The notes beneath the pieces are model-generated. The model was not told the origin of the DNA, did no database searches, and saw only the letters and a program-made list of their open reading frames with translations. 64,000 bases of DNA from Streptomyces sp. GESEQ-35 (GTDB lineage Bacteria > Actinomycetota > Actinomycetes > Streptomycetales > Streptomycetaceae): contig NZ_JAFFSX010000001.1 in the NCBI RefSeq assembly GCF_017948485.1, positions 372,001-436,000 on the forward strand, given 5' to 3'. The position numbers and the translations under genes are program-made. This document shows positions 1-9,351 of this stretch, piece by piece (position 1 is the first letter of the stretch; each line of letters opens with the position of its first letter).

Positions 1-134
1 TCGGCGTCATCGCCCTGGCGGACGGCTCGGGTTCCTTCTCGATGCGTATGCGCGCCTCCGCGCTGACCGCCCCCGGCGTCGTCGACATCACAGCCCACGG
101 CGGCTGGCACGCCTATCTCGCCACGCTGCTCTGA
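1..134 (+). CDS. C-terminal fragment of an unidentified protein
   Basis: The window opens inside a reading frame that runs to a TGA at 132-134 and encodes the last 43 residues of a protein ending in HAYLATLL. The codon pattern is typical high-GC coding sequence. I do not recognise the family from this tail. It lies 42 bases upstream of a dihydropyrimidinase gene in the same direction, so it may belong to the same pyrimidine or hydantoin catabolic operon; that is inference from position only. Confidence 0.45.
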   Translation, partial: GVIALADGSGSFSMRMRASALTAPGVVDITAHGGWHAYLATLL

Positions 135-176
135 CATCTCAACTCCCGTCCTTGGTCGACCTGTTGGAGGCTCACC

Positions 177-1598
177 ATGTCCCACCGCGCACAGACGGAA
201 CCCGTTGACCTCGTCGTCCGAGGGGGCACCGTGGTCAACGCCGACTGGCAGGGCGCCGCGGACGTACTGATCGGCGGCGGAAAGGTACTGGGCGTGGTGG
301 AACCGGGCTCCTACCGCTCCGCGCAGCCGCCCGGCGTCACCGAGATCGACGCCGCAGGACGCCTCGTACTGCCCGGTGGCGTCGACCCCCACTGCCATGT
401 CGGCTTCACCTCGGGGGACTTCACGTCCCTCGACGACTACCGGCAGGCGACCACGGCAGCCGTCTTCGGCGGTACGACCACGATCGTGGACTTCGCCATC
501 CCGCGCCCCGGCGAGAACCCGGCGGACGTCGCCGCGGTCCAACGCGCCAAGGCGGACCAGGGGTTGTGCGACAGCGCGCTGCACGGGTGCGTGGTCGAGT
601 GGGACGACACAGTGCCGGAACAGCTGCGGTCCCTGGCCTCCGACGGCATCGTCACGGTCAAGATGTTCACCACCTACCGCGGCGAGACCATGGCCGACGA
701 GAAGACCATCCTCAACGTCATGACCACGCTGCGGGATCTCGGCGGCATGGTCGTCATCCACTGCGAGGCCGACCACATCATCGCCGACACGCAGGAACGC
801 GGTGAGGCGGCCGGCGCGATCAGCGCCTGCCACCACGCCGGTACCCGGCCGGAGTTGGCCGAGAACGCCTCGGTCGCCGAGATCCTCGCCATCGCCGAAT
901 CGGTGTCGGCCCCGGTGTACTTCGTCCACCAGTCCACCCCCGAGGCCGTCGATCTGGTGGCGCGGGCCCGGGGCAGGGGCGTGCGCGCTTTCACGGAGAC
1001 CGTCGCCCATCACCTTGTCCTGGACGACACGGCGTACGACGGCTCACACCCCGAACGCTTCGTGTGCTGCCCGCCGTTGCGGGGCGCCGACACGGTCGCA
1101 GGACTGCGCTCACGCGTTCTGATGGGCCAGGTGGCGACGATCGGCAGCGACCACTGCTGCTACGACACCGCCCAGAAGGAGTCGGTGAGCCACGACGTAC
1201 GGGCGATGCCCAACGGCCTGCCCGGGGTGGAGACCCGTATGCCGGTCATCTTCAGCGAACTGGTGGTCAAGGGCGGCCTGCCGGCCGGCCGCTTCGTCGA
1301 GGTCATGTGCGCCAACCCGGCCCGGCTCAACGGCCTCTACCCCCGCAAGGGAGTCATCGCCCCCGGCTCGGACGCCGACCTGGTCGTCTGGGACCCCACC
1401 GCCACCCGGGTCGTCCGCAGCACCGGACTGCACATGGCCACGGACTACACCCCTTACGAAGGCATACCCGTCACCGGCTGGCCGGAGACCGTCGTAGTGG
1501 CCGGTCGGCCCGTCGTGGAGGCGGGCCGCCTCCTGGACAGCGAACCCCGCGGCCGACACCTGCGCTCGGGTCCCCTGAGCAGGTCCCTGGTCTGCTGA
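177..1598 (+). CDS. hydA: Dihydropyrimidinase / D-hydantoinase
   Basis: A cyclic-amidohydrolase that opens dihydropyrimidine or hydantoin rings to N-carbamoyl amino acids in the cytosol. The 473-residue length fits the family. Metal ligands are visible: DPHCH at residues 70-74, the lysine that is carboxylated in this family at K162 (VKMFTTYRG), H195 (VIHCEAD), H251 (VHQS) and D325 (IGSDH). The start is supported by a GGAGG about eight bases upstream. It follows a partial gene by 42 bases on the same strand. Substrate preference (uracil, thymine, hydantoin) cannot be read from the sequence. A DUF2848 gene and a nitrilase lie 13-15 kb away but belong to a separate cluster. Confidence 0.93.
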   Translation: MSHRAQTEPVDLVVRGGTVVNADWQGAADVLIGGGKVLGVVEPGSYRSAQPPGVTEIDAAGRLVLPGGVDPHCHVGFTSGDFTSLDDYRQATTAAVFGGTTTIVDFAIPRPGENPADVAAVQRAKADQGLCDSALHGCVVEWDDTVPEQLRSLASDGIVTVKMFTTYRGETMADEKTILNVMTTLRDLGGMVVIHCEADHIIADTQERGEAAGAISACHHAGTRPELAENASVAEILAIAESVSAPVYFVHQSTPEAVDLVARARGRGVRAFTETVAHHLVLDDTAYDGSHPERFVCCPPLRGADTVAGLRSRVLMGQVATIGSDHCCYDTAQKESVSHDVRAMPNGLPGVETRMPVIFSELVVKGGLPAGRFVEVMCANPARLNGLYPRKGVIAPGSDADLVVWDPTATRVVRSTGLHMATDYTPYEGIPVTGWPETVVVAGRPVVEAGRLLDSEPRGRHLRSGPLSRSLVC

Positions 1599-1790
1599 CC
1601 GCGACTCCACCGGCACACGGTCCTTCGGTCGCCCCGGCACGTGCTGGAGTACGCCGTACGTGGGAGGCAGTCCACACCGGACGCGCCTACGACAACTTGC
1701 CTGCAACTGGGCATTGTTGGTCTGCCTTTGCTCCGGAGGGTCCGGAGAGACAAGCGGGGTGTGTCAGACCGCTGAGACAGACTGTCGGCC

Positions 1791-2533
1791 ATGAACGCAC
1801 GTGCCGAATACGCCGCGGCGGCTCGCGGGCGAGGCGTGCCCGAGGACCTACTCGACAGGGCGCTGCGGCTTGCCCGCCCGCGCATAGGGCTGCGGTCGAT
1901 GGAGGACTCTGATGCGCCCGTCGTCGGGCAGTACGGAGGCCATCCCCAGCTTCCCCCGGATATCGAATGGTCCGGCTTTCCGGCCTTCATCGCCTCGGTC
2001 GACTGTGCCGCGGTTCCGGTCGGTGAGCTGGACATACAGCTGCCGGAGGACGGGCATCTGCTGTTCTTCGCCAACAACAGCGAGCCGAGCTATACCCCCG
2101 GGCCCACAAAGGAAGGCCGGGTGGTGTACGTCCCGGCCGGAACGGCGACGACGGAACGGGTCCCCTCTGAAGAAGACACGGCCTACACGTGCGAGGCGTA
2201 CCCCCTGCGGGGCCGGCTCGACTGGTTCATGCCGGATACCAACAACGACATCGCCGACCATGAAACCGTACGCCTCATCCACCCGTACGTGCTGGACTAC
2301 TCTGACGAGACCATGGTCGGTGAACTCACCCTGGGCGGATACTCACCCGTGATTCACAACGACCCGGCCCCCTGGCCCGTCACCGACGACGAAGCGTTCA
2401 TCATGCTGGCCCACGCGCACTACACGTTCGTGGACACTCCCCAGAGCTGCGCCGCATCCTGGCTGATCCACCCCGGGACCTGGCCGAAGGAAACTTCGCA
2501 AACGCGCTGCTCTACACCCAGGCATATATGTGA
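1791..2533 (+). pseudogene. YwqG-family (DUF1963) protein, frameshifted near the 3' end
   Basis: The first about 227 residues read as a YwqG/DUF1963-like protein, with the YGGHPQLPPDIEW entry motif near residue 48. At the CCCCGGG run around 2471-2477 the frame goes wrong. In the original frame translation continues with an unrelated tail to 2573; shifting the frame by one restores RDLAEGNFANALLYTQAYM and a stop at 2531-2533, a natural ending for this family. One missing C in the homopolymer explains it. YwqG function is unknown. No strong ribosome site is seen before the ATG. The frameshift may be genuine or a base-calling error in the C run. Confidence 0.7.
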
Positions 2534-2649
2534 CACCTACGCAGGGCGTTCACGACTTCGCTCCCAGGCCTAGTGATCGTCGTGGCGGCTCCGACGACTC
2601 CCCCCTCCGTCCCTCTCAAACCGCCGCCCCCGGACGGGCTCTGCGGGAT

Positions 2650-3003
2650 CTACGCTCGTATGAACCCGTGGCTCCGCTCCACTTTCGCCACATGCAGCGT
2701 GTAGCTCTGGTACCACTCGGCTCGCCCGCGCTTTTGCGCCGCGCGATGCTCGGCATTGCTCCGCCATTCCGTGAGGGCGTCGGCGTCGCGGAAGTACCCG
2801 ACGGTGATGGACAGCCCGCCGGGAGTCTGCGCGTGGTCCATCCCCAGGAACCCAGGGACGTCCTTCACCAGGTCTTCCATGCGTGCGTTGGTCTCGCTGT
2901 AGCCGCTCTGGTCCTGAGTGCGCACCGTAGTGAAGACAGCCACGTAGTAGGGGGGTTCATAGGCCTCGACGGGCGCGACAGGCGCTTCCGAGTGATCGCT
3001 CAT
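2650..3003 (-). CDS. Antibiotic biosynthesis monooxygenase (ABM) domain protein, YqjZ-like
   Basis: A 117-residue dimeric alpha/beta-barrel protein. The pattern YYVAVFTTVRT, then PGFLGMDHAQTPGGLSITVGYF and AEHRAAQKRGRAEWYQSY, matches the YqjZ-like branch of the ABM superfamily. Members of the superfamily include cofactor-less monooxygenases and haem-degrading enzymes; this branch has no assigned substrate. I chose the ATG at 3001-3003 because the conserved barrel begins shortly after it; the frame is open further upstream but that part has no family resemblance. It is convergent with the YwqG-like gene and has no operon partner. Confidence 0.8.
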   Translation of the reverse strand: MSDHSEAPVAPVEAYEPPYYVAVFTTVRTQDQSGYSETNARMEDLVKDVPGFLGMDHAQTPGGLSITVGYFRDADALTEWRSNAEHRAAQKRGRAEWYQSYTLHVAKVERSHGFIRA

Positions 3004-3357
3004 GGCGGCACTGTAAGGCAGGGTGCGCCCGACGATCCGGCGTCTTTCCGGAACGGGATACGTAGGGGATCCTGCTCTTGACCAAAGCTGTCTGAGCCGA
3101 CGTTCTCCGGCCGCCCGCAGCAAGGGGCCGATCTGCCCTGCGGCAGCTGCGAGGCATCCCGAGTACGGACTGGCTCCCCACCAACGCTCTGCAACGCACC
3201 CAAATCGAACCAGACTGCCCCTGCCGCCGAACCTTGAGCACGTAGCAACGCGGCCGACCGCGACTCCCCTGCCGGGCACAACCCTTCAACCCGCCCCCGG
3301 GTCCAACAGGCGACGGCGGGTGACGGGCCCCTCGCCGGCCGCCGCCACGCCGCGCCC
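3004..3357. other. Intergenic region without a supported gene
   Basis: About 350 bases between the ABM gene and the first transposase remnant. Open frames here have no recognisable protein features and overlap one another on both strands. No terminator hairpin or dyad stood out. Confidence 0.5.
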
Positions 3358-3432
3358 GGCCATGCCGCGATGCTGCGGTGCGAGCCGGTCGACTTCGGCC
3401 CGACGGTCTCCCGCCTGATCGACGTCCTTACC
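3358..3432 (+). mobile_element. IS1380-type transposase remnant, copy 1
   Basis: This stretch encodes AAMLRCEPVDFG followed by PTVSRLIDVL, which resembles the N-terminal part of IS1380-family transposases from Streptomyces, where a segment like VLRxEPxxFGPVASDPTVSRL is typical. Relative to the copy at 4013-4098 it lacks about five residues in the middle (the PVASD part). Only this small piece is left; neither a full transposase nor terminal repeats are visible. Together with the second copy it brackets the VOC gene at 3554-3991. Confidence 0.6.
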
Positions 3433-3553
3433 GCCGGGCAAACACGCTCCGGACTCCGGTGGACAGGTCACGGTCGACCTCGACGGTGACCTGGCACTCG
3501 GCTGTGTCCTGGCCGGAAGCACCCGATCGGCCCGGCTCGCTAGCATGCAACGC

Positions 3554-3991
3554 ATGGCCATCAAACTTGAGAACGTCGGCATCGCCGTTCGCGATCTCGA
3601 AGCAACGATCTCCTTTTTCACCGACCTCGGACTCACGGTCGTCGGCCGTGACACCGTCAGTGGTGAGTGGACCGACACCGCCGTCGGCCTTGATGGCAAT
3701 CACGCCAACATCGCGATGCTCCAGACGCCAGACGGTCAAGGTCGCCTTGAGCTTTTCGAGTACATCCACCCCGAAGCGATCGAGTCGGAGCCCACTCGTC
3801 CCAACGAGATTGGCATGCATCGCGTCGCCTTCTCAGTCGACGACATCGACAATGCCCTTGAGACAGCCGCCAAGCACGGATGCCATCCGCTTCGCGGTGT
3901 GGCGACCTATGAGGACGTCTACAAGCTCACGTACGTCCGCGGTCCCAGCGGCATCCTTGTGATGCTCGCCGAGGAGCTGAAGAAGAACTGA
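3554..3991 (+). CDS. VOC-superfamily (glyoxalase/bleomycin-resistance fold) protein
   Basis: A 145-residue protein beginning MAIKLENVGIAVRDLEAT, the first beta-alpha unit of a vicinal-oxygen-chelate fold, with a second module from about residue 80 (MHRVAFSVDDID). VOC proteins include glyoxalase I, dioxygenases and fosfomycin or bleomycin resistance proteins; none of these is singled out here. An in-frame ATG lies at 3545, but the ATG at 3554 gives the usual family start and sits a few bases after a possible -10 sequence, so it could be translated from a leaderless transcript. It is flanked by two IS1380-type fragments, which suggests it arrived or was rearranged with an insertion sequence. 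Confidence 0.82.
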   Translation: MAIKLENVGIAVRDLEATISFFTDLGLTVVGRDTVSGEWTDTAVGLDGNHANIAMLQTPDGQGRLELFEYIHPEAIESEPTRPNEIGMHRVAFSVDDIDNALETAAKHGCHPLRGVATYEDVYKLTYVRGPSGILVMLAEELKKN

Positions 3992-4012
3992 CGGCCGATC
4001 GGGTCAAATAGC

Positions 4013-4098
4013 CTCGCGGATGCCGCGATGCTGCGGTGCGAGCCGGCGTCTTCGGCCCGGTCGCCTCCGACCCGGCGGTCTCCCGCCTGATGGGCTGA
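4013..4098 (+). mobile_element. IS1380-type transposase remnant, copy 2
   Basis: Reads LADAAMLRCEP and then, one frame over, AGVFGPVASDPAVSRLMG followed by TGA at 4096-4098. FGPVASDP-x-VSRL is characteristic of IS1380-family transposases. The change of frame within the fragment and its small size show it is dead. The first about 27 bases are nearly identical to 3362-3388, so the two remnants form an imperfect direct repeat around the VOC gene. Confidence 0.65.
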
Positions 4099-4330
4099 CC
4101 AGCAGACCTCCCGTCCCGTCGGCAGCACCACCCCGCCCCAGGCAGTGGAACCCGGCGCCCACCCGACTCGACAGCCGGACCACCTCCTAGCGACATGAGT
4201 CGGGCCGCCCCATTTGGAGACGCATACCTGGGCCGCTCCGGATACAAGGCCGGCTGGCCCCTTGAACTGCGGTTCCCCCTCCGCCCGCGACGACAGGGTC
4301 CGCGGCCACGAGGCACCGGGCCGGTGCCGG

Positions 4331-5260
4331 TCAGTTCGACATCTCTTGTACGCCGAGCGGCAACTGCGCTCTTTCCTGGACATCGAGAAACGCCTTGACG
4401 CCGGCGGTGTCCGCGCGCCGTCGCGTCCAGAAGAGCGCGACCTCCCGGAAGGCGGTGGGAGAGTCGATGGTGCGGATGGCCAGGCCTTCGGTGCTGGTGG
4501 TCCGCAGGGCGAGGCGATTGATGACGCCGATGCCGAAGGCGGAGCGGACCAGCGCGACCAGGGTGGTCGGCTGGTCGGTGAGGTACGCGATGTCCGCCCG
4601 CCCGGACGCTTCGCCAAGGGTGTGGCGCAGGTCGAACCCGCCGCCGTCCTCCTCGCTGCCGGCCGGATTGCCGATGAGCGGCCGCTCCAGGATGTCCGCG
4701 ACGCTGACCGAGGTCTGTGCAGCGAGAGGGTCGTGCTCGCGCATCACGGCGACGATGTCCTCGCGCCAGATCGTGCGATGGCAGAGCGTCGTCTCGTGCA
4801 TCTTCGGCAGCAGCGGCCGGAAGGCGAGATCGACCGTTCCGCTGACGGCCATCTCCTCCAGCGTCGAGGCGTTCCCCTCGAACAGTTCGACTGTCATGCC
4901 TTGGTACTTCGCCTTCAACTCCTGTAGCACGGAGGGGAGGTAGGTCGAGCTGACGCTCGGGTAGCTGCCGATGCTCACATGCCCGACGAAGTTGTCGAGC
5001 GTGCTGCGTGCCGCGTCGACGCCGCGCTGCAACTCCAGCAAAGCCGTCATCGCATGCCCGCGGAACAGCTCCCCCGCCCTGGTCATACAGACGGGGCGGG
5101 CCTTGCGGTCGAAGAGCGTCACCCCGAGGGCGTGTTCTAGGGCGGCTATATGGGCGCTGACCCTCGACTGCGACAGGTGAAGCACAAGCGTGGCAGCACC
5201 GAAGCCGCCTTTGTCGGCCACCGCGAGAAAGCTGCGCAACCAGGCGGTCTGCAGTGACAT
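4331..5260 (-). CDS. LysR-family transcriptional regulator
   Basis: A 309-residue LysR-type regulator. The N-terminal winged helix is clear (LRSFLAVADKGGFGAATLVLHLSQSRVSAHIAALE in overlapping parts, then GVTLFDRKARP), followed by a substrate-binding domain from about residue 90. The usual LysR start places the ATG at 5258-5260; the open frame extends upstream but those residues are not LysR-like. It is transcribed in the same direction as the SDR and UxaA genes further upstream on the minus strand, separated by about 470 bases, so it may control them; this is inference from proximity. Confidence 0.88.
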   Translation of the reverse strand: MSLQTAWLRSFLAVADKGGFGAATLVLHLSQSRVSAHIAALEHALGVTLFDRKARPVCMTRAGELFRGHAMTALLELQRGVDAARSTLDNFVGHVSIGSYPSVSSTYLPSVLQELKAKYQGMTVELFEGNASTLEEMAVSGTVDLAFRPLLPKMHETTLCHRTIWREDIVAVMREHDPLAAQTSVSVADILERPLIGNPAGSEEDGGGFDLRHTLGEASGRADIAYLTDQPTTLVALVRSAFGIGVINRLALRTTSTEGLAIRTIDSPTAFREVALFWTRRRADTAGVKAFLDVQERAQLPLGVQEMSN

Positions 5261-5729
5261 GGCATCCCGGGGATCGCGCGGCGGCACATCGACCGGGTCG
5301 CGGTCGTCGCCGTACGCCTCCGGCACGAGCAGTCCGCGCTCGGCGATGAACCGCGCCCCGCTCATCGGCCGGCCGGTCTCTGCGCCACGGCGACGAGCCG
5401 AACCGGCTGCACGATCCCTGTCCGGGAGCGGCACCGGTGAACGTACGACGTTCGCGCCGGGTTCGATATGTCGTCCAGGCCTTGCGTCCCGGGCTCCTTC
5501 ATGTAGAGGCCCCCTTCGCGGGTCTGCGATGCCGGCCGATGGCTGAGGCAGCCCCGGGTTTCCGCCATCTTGCTATGAGAGTCCACTCAACGTGAAGGCT
5601 GTGTCAGCGAGTCCGTCGGCCGGGTCGTCGGTGCCCAAGACCTGGGGTGGGGCGGCGTTCTGGCCACACCACCGGGGCAGTAGGGCCGGCGCGGCTTCTG
5701 CCGGTGTGGCGGTCGGCATCCGACGGCTG
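5261..5729. other. Intergenic region between LysR and SDR genes
   Basis: About 470 bases with no convincing gene. It must contain the LysR promoter. I saw no strong hairpin or repeated operator. Confidence 0.45.
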
Positions 5730-6491
5730 TCACACCGCCGTCATCCCGCCGTCGAGGACGAGAGCGGCTCCGTTGACGAATCGGCCGTCCGGACCGGCGA
5801 CGAAGGCGACCATCGCCGCGACCTCCTCCGGCGATCCCATCCTGCCGTCGAGTTGTCGTTCCGCCATCGCCTCGCGTGCGGCGACCGGGTCCGGCGCGTT
5901 CGCCAGGATTTTCGCGATCCACTCGGTCTCGACGGTGCCCGGGCAGATCGCCACGCAACGGATTCCTTCGCGGGCGTGGTCCACGGCGACCGCGCGGGTG
6001 AGTCCGACGAGCCCGGCCTTGGAAGCGCAGTACGCCGCGCGGCGGGCCAGTCCGACCTGGCCGCCCACTGAGGCGATGTTGACGATCACCCCGCTGCGGC
6101 GGTCGAGCATCAGCGGCAGTGTCGCCCGTGTGGTGAGGAAGGGCCCGGTGAGGTTCACCGCCAGGACATGGTTCCAGTCCTCGTCGCTCGTCTCCAGCAC
6201 GGTCGCGGCCACGCCGATGCCGGCCACGTTGACGAGCACCTCTGGAGCGCCGACCGTCACCGCGATCTCCCGGGTCACCGCGCCGACGTCCAGCGGGTCA
6301 CACAGGTCCACGGTGAAAGGGTGCGCCCGTCGGCCGGTCTCCTGGATCTGCACCTGCGTCCCGGCCAGCCCGGCGACATCCAGGTCCATCATCGCGACTT
6401 CGTAGCCTTCTTGCGCGAGACGTACGGCGGTGGCGCGACCGATGCCGGAGGCGGCGCCGGTCACCACGGCGACCTTCCTGCTGAATCTCAT
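5730..6491 (-). CDS. Short-chain dehydrogenase/reductase (SDR)
   Basis: A 253-residue classical SDR. The nucleotide-binding motif TGAASGIG is at residues 11-18, the NVAG motif at 88-91, the catalytic Ser at about 141 and YxxxK at 154-158 (YCASK). A GAGAGG ribosome site precedes the ATG at 6489-6491. The gene follows the UxaA-type dehydratase gene by 137 bases on the same strand. That pairing suggests a non-phosphorylating sugar-acid pathway in which the SDR oxidises a hydroxyl of a sugar acid or 2-keto-3-deoxy acid; the exact substrate cannot be read. Confidence 0.9.
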   Translation of the reverse strand: MRFSRKVAVVTGAASGIGRATAVRLAQEGYEVAMMDLDVAGLAGTQVQIQETGRRAHPFTVDLCDPLDVGAVTREIAVTVGAPEVLVNVAGIGVAATVLETSDEDWNHVLAVNLTGPFLTTRATLPLMLDRRSGVIVNIASVGGQVGLARRAAYCASKAGLVGLTRAVAVDHAREGIRCVAICPGTVETEWIAKILANAPDPVAAREAMAERQLDGRMGSPEEVAAMVAFVAGPDGRFVNGAALVLDGGMTAV

Positions 6492-6628
6492 GCCCGCACC
6501 TCTCGTACTGAGTGAAAGACGGTCGATGGCGGCCGGGGTGTGGGCGCCACTGCCGTCGAGCAAGGGGAACCGGCCTGCGGCAGGGGCCGCCCCGTCGAGG
6601 GTGGCCCGCCCGCTGCACGGCACCGATG

Positions 6629-8158
6629 TCACACCACGGCCCCCATCCGCCAGGGCACGATCTCCTCGGTTCCGAACCCGAGCGCCTCGGACTTGCTGGG
6701 TGTCCCCGACGCCATGTCCACCAAGGCCTCGAACAGCCGCGTTCCGTAACGGATCTGATCGTCACGCGACATCGCCGGTCCTGCGTCGAAGTCGATGTCA
6801 CCGCGCATCTGTTGGTACAGGCGGGTTGTCGTGCTGATCTTGAGGCACGGCGTGGGCCGTGCCCCGAACACCGAACCCCTTCCGGTCGTGAACGCCAGCA
6901 GGTTCGCGCCGCCCGCGACCATCCCGGTCGCCGACACCGGGTCGTATCCGGGAGTGTCCATGAAGGTCAGCCCCGGGGCCGTGACCGGCTCGGCGTACGC
7001 GACCACGTCGTTGAGCGGGCTGGTGCCGCCCTTGAGGACCGCGCCCAGCGACTTCTCCCAGATGGTCGTGATGCCGCCGGCACGATTGCCTTTGGACGGA
7101 TTGTTGTCCAGCTCCGCGCCGTTGCGTGCCGTGTACGCCTGCCACCACGTGATCAGTCCGTCGATCCGGTCGCCGACCGGAGGCGTGGCGGCCCGCCTGC
7201 GCAGCAGATGCTCGGCGCCGTAGATCTCGGGAGTCTCACCGAGGATGACCCGGCCACCGGCGGCGACCAGCAGATCGGCCGCCACTCCGAGGGTCGGGTT
7301 GGCGGTCAGGCCCGAGTAGGCATCGCTTCCGCCGCACTGCAGCCCCAACGTCAGCTCCGCGACCGGTATGGGCTCCCGCACGAGCCCTGTGATCTGCGAC
7401 GCCATCGCCGCGATGCGGTCCAGCGCCGCGTTGATGGTGGCGGCCGTCCCGCCCAGGTCCTGGATGGCGAGCGTCTCGACCGCAAGGGCCTCGCCGAAGA
7501 TGTTCTCGGGCTGGTTGACCTCGCAGCCCAGGCTGACCAGCAGGACCCCGGCGACGTTCGCGTGCCGGGCGTAGCCGCGCAGGGTCCGGCGCAGGATGTC
7601 GTCACCGGCGGTGCCTTCGGCCATGCCGCAGCCGAGTTCGTGGGTGAGCGCGATGACTCCGTCCAGACTCGGCGATTGGATACGGGCGTTGGCAGCCTGC
7701 GCGATCATGCGGGCGACCGTCGCCGAGCAGTTGACGGTCGGAAGGACCGCGATGTGGTTGCGGGTTGCGGCCCGGCCGTCGGCTCGGCGATAACCGAGGA
7801 AGTGGTCACGCGTCGGGAGGGCCGAGGGTGTCCACATCGGCGTCTCGCCGGCAAGTGACGCGGTACCGATGCTGTGCGGCCCGACACCGAGGTTGTGCAG
7901 GTGTACGTGGGAGCCGGGCGGGATGTCCCGAAGCGCCACGCCGATCACCTCACCGTACTTGTGCACCGGCTCGTTCTTGGCGACGGCCCGCACGGCGATC
8001 TTGTGCCCCGCCGGGATGTCGTCGAGCGCGGCGACCGCACCGCCGGAGAGCCGGACGAGCGTTCCGCGCCCGACATCGCTGCGGACGAGGCCGACGTCGT
8101 CCACCCCGTCCTTCGGAACCAGCGGCACGACCACTTCGGCCGGTTTCGGTTCGGTCAT
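6629..8158 (-). CDS. UxaA-family altronate/galactarate-type dehydratase
   Basis: A 509-residue protein of the UxaA family, which dehydrates sugar acids such as D-altronate or galactarate to 2-keto-3-deoxy acids, usually with an iron cofactor. The N-terminal about 90 residues form a SAF-like module (VRSDVGRGTLVRL...HLHNLG), followed by the dehydratase domain. Conserved cysteine regions are visible: TVNCSATV, THELGCGMAEG and LGLQCGGSDAYSG. The ATG at 8156-8158 was chosen because the SAF module starts about 20 residues later; upstream in-frame sequence is not family-like. It forms a probable two-gene unit with the downstream SDR. Confidence 0.88.
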   Translation of the reverse strand: MTEPKPAEVVVPLVPKDGVDDVGLVRSDVGRGTLVRLSGGAVAALDDIPAGHKIAVRAVAKNEPVHKYGEVIGVALRDIPPGSHVHLHNLGVGPHSIGTASLAGETPMWTPSALPTRDHFLGYRRADGRAATRNHIAVLPTVNCSATVARMIAQAANARIQSPSLDGVIALTHELGCGMAEGTAGDDILRRTLRGYARHANVAGVLLVSLGCEVNQPENIFGEALAVETLAIQDLGGTAATINAALDRIAAMASQITGLVREPIPVAELTLGLQCGGSDAYSGLTANPTLGVAADLLVAAGGRVILGETPEIYGAEHLLRRRAATPPVGDRIDGLITWWQAYTARNGAELDNNPSKGNRAGGITTIWEKSLGAVLKGGTSPLNDVVAYAEPVTAPGLTFMDTPGYDPVSATGMVAGGANLLAFTTGRGSVFGARPTPCLKISTTTRLYQQMRGDIDFDAGPAMSRDDQIRYGTRLFEALVDMASGTPSKSEALGFGTEEIVPWRMGAVV

Positions 8159-8535
8159 GCAGGGTCCTGGAATTGTTCGAGTCCGGACGCAGGGACCTGA
8201 AGTGGTGTCGCCATACGGCCAAACGTAGAACGGCGGGCGGCGCACGGCGAAGCGCGAGTAACAGGACGGCCTCATCCGGAATGCGGATGGCAGCGGGCGA
8301 ACGGTCGATCGGGACCGGCCGGACCAACGGCGGCACGCGGGCCGGCTTCCTGCCGTCGCCGTTCCTGGCCTGGCCTGGCGGTTCCTGTGCGACCGCGTTG
8401 CGTTGTGCCCCGCCCCGGCCCACCGGTCGACCGGCAGGTCCATCGGGGCGTGGCGCCGAAAGACAGGACGACGTACGACGAGGTGCGTCCCGACACTGCG
8501 TGAGTCGAGCAGTGTCGGTCGGCCTGTTTCCCCGG
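8159..8535. other. Intergenic region upstream of the UxaA gene
   Basis: About 375 bases that separate the methyltransferase gene from the dehydratase gene on the same strand. No gene, hairpin or repeat could be supported. The dehydratase promoter should lie near 8160-8250. Confidence 0.45.
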
Positions 8536-9351
8536 CTACGGCTTCCGGGCGAGTCCGCCGTGCTCGGCGATGACCTCCGGAGTGGGCGAACCGGGCTCCG
8601 GACGCCACTGCGGGACCGAGACGACGCCGGGCTCGATGAGTTCCAAGCCATCGAAGAAGCTGGTGATCTCGTCGACGGTGCGCAGGATGTACGGGACGGC
8701 GCCACTGCTGTTGTAGGCGTCCTGGGCCTGCTCGAAGACCGGGTCGATGCCGCGCGAGCCGTCGTTGATGGAGAGGTAACTGCCCGGCGGCAGGGCCGCC
8801 ATCAGCCGGGTGGCGATGGAGCGGGCCTGATCGTGGTCGCCGACGTGTCCCAGGATGTTGCTGAGGATGAGCGCGGTGGGGCGGCTGAAGTCCAGTGTCT
8901 CGGCGGCGGCCGCGAGGATCCGGTCCGGGTCCGTGACGTTCGCGTCGATGTAGGCCGTCGCGCCCTCGTGGGAGGAGTGGAGCAGGGCGCGGGCGTGGGC
9001 CAGGACCATGGGGTCGTTGTCGACATAGACGATCCGGGTCTCGGGGGCGATGCCCTGGGCGACCTCGTGGGTGTTCTGGGCGGTCGGAAGACCGGTGCCG
9101 ACGTCCAGGAACTGCCGGATGCCCGCCTCGGAGACCAGATACTGAATGTTGCGGCGCAGGAAGGCGCGGCTGCTGCGGGCGATGGTGACGATGCCGGGGA
9201 AGACGGCGGTGTACGCGTCGCCGGCCTCCTCGTCGACGGGGTAGTTGTCCTTGCCGCCGAGCCAGTAGTTCCAGATGCGGGCGGAATGCGGAACCGACGT
9301 GTCGATTCTCTGGCTTATCGATGGTTCGGGCGCCGTCGCAGGGTCGGTCAT
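8536..9351 (-). CDS. SAM-dependent methyltransferase of the DUF574 / SAV2177-like family
   Basis: A 271-residue protein of an actinobacterial methyltransferase family that is abundant in Streptomyces. Family marks are ARIWNYWLGGKDNYPVD near the start, DVGTGLPTAQNTHEVAQ as the SAM-binding motif I region and VYVDNDPMVLAHARALL as motif II. Targets of this family are unknown. The ATG at 9349-9351 gives the standard N-terminus; a GGA lies about nine bases before it. It stands alone. Confidence 0.9.
   Translation of the reverse strand: MTDPATAPEPSISQRIDTSVPHSARIWNYWLGGKDNYPVDEEAGDAYTAVFPGIVTIARSSRAFLRRNIQYLVSEAGIRQFLDVGTGLPTAQNTHEVAQGIAPETRIVYVDNDPMVLAHARALLHSSHEGATAYIDANVTDPDRILAAAAETLDFSRPTALILSNILGHVGDHDQARSIATRLMAALPPGSYLSINDGSRGIDPVFEQAQDAYNSSGAVPYILRTVDEITSFFDGLELIEPGVVSVPQWRPEPGSPTPEVIAEHGGLARKP

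Noticed and set aside
2530..3081. 183-codon plus-strand frame after the YwqG-like gene
   Set aside because: It lies opposite the ABM monooxygenase gene, whose conserved motifs are on the minus strand.
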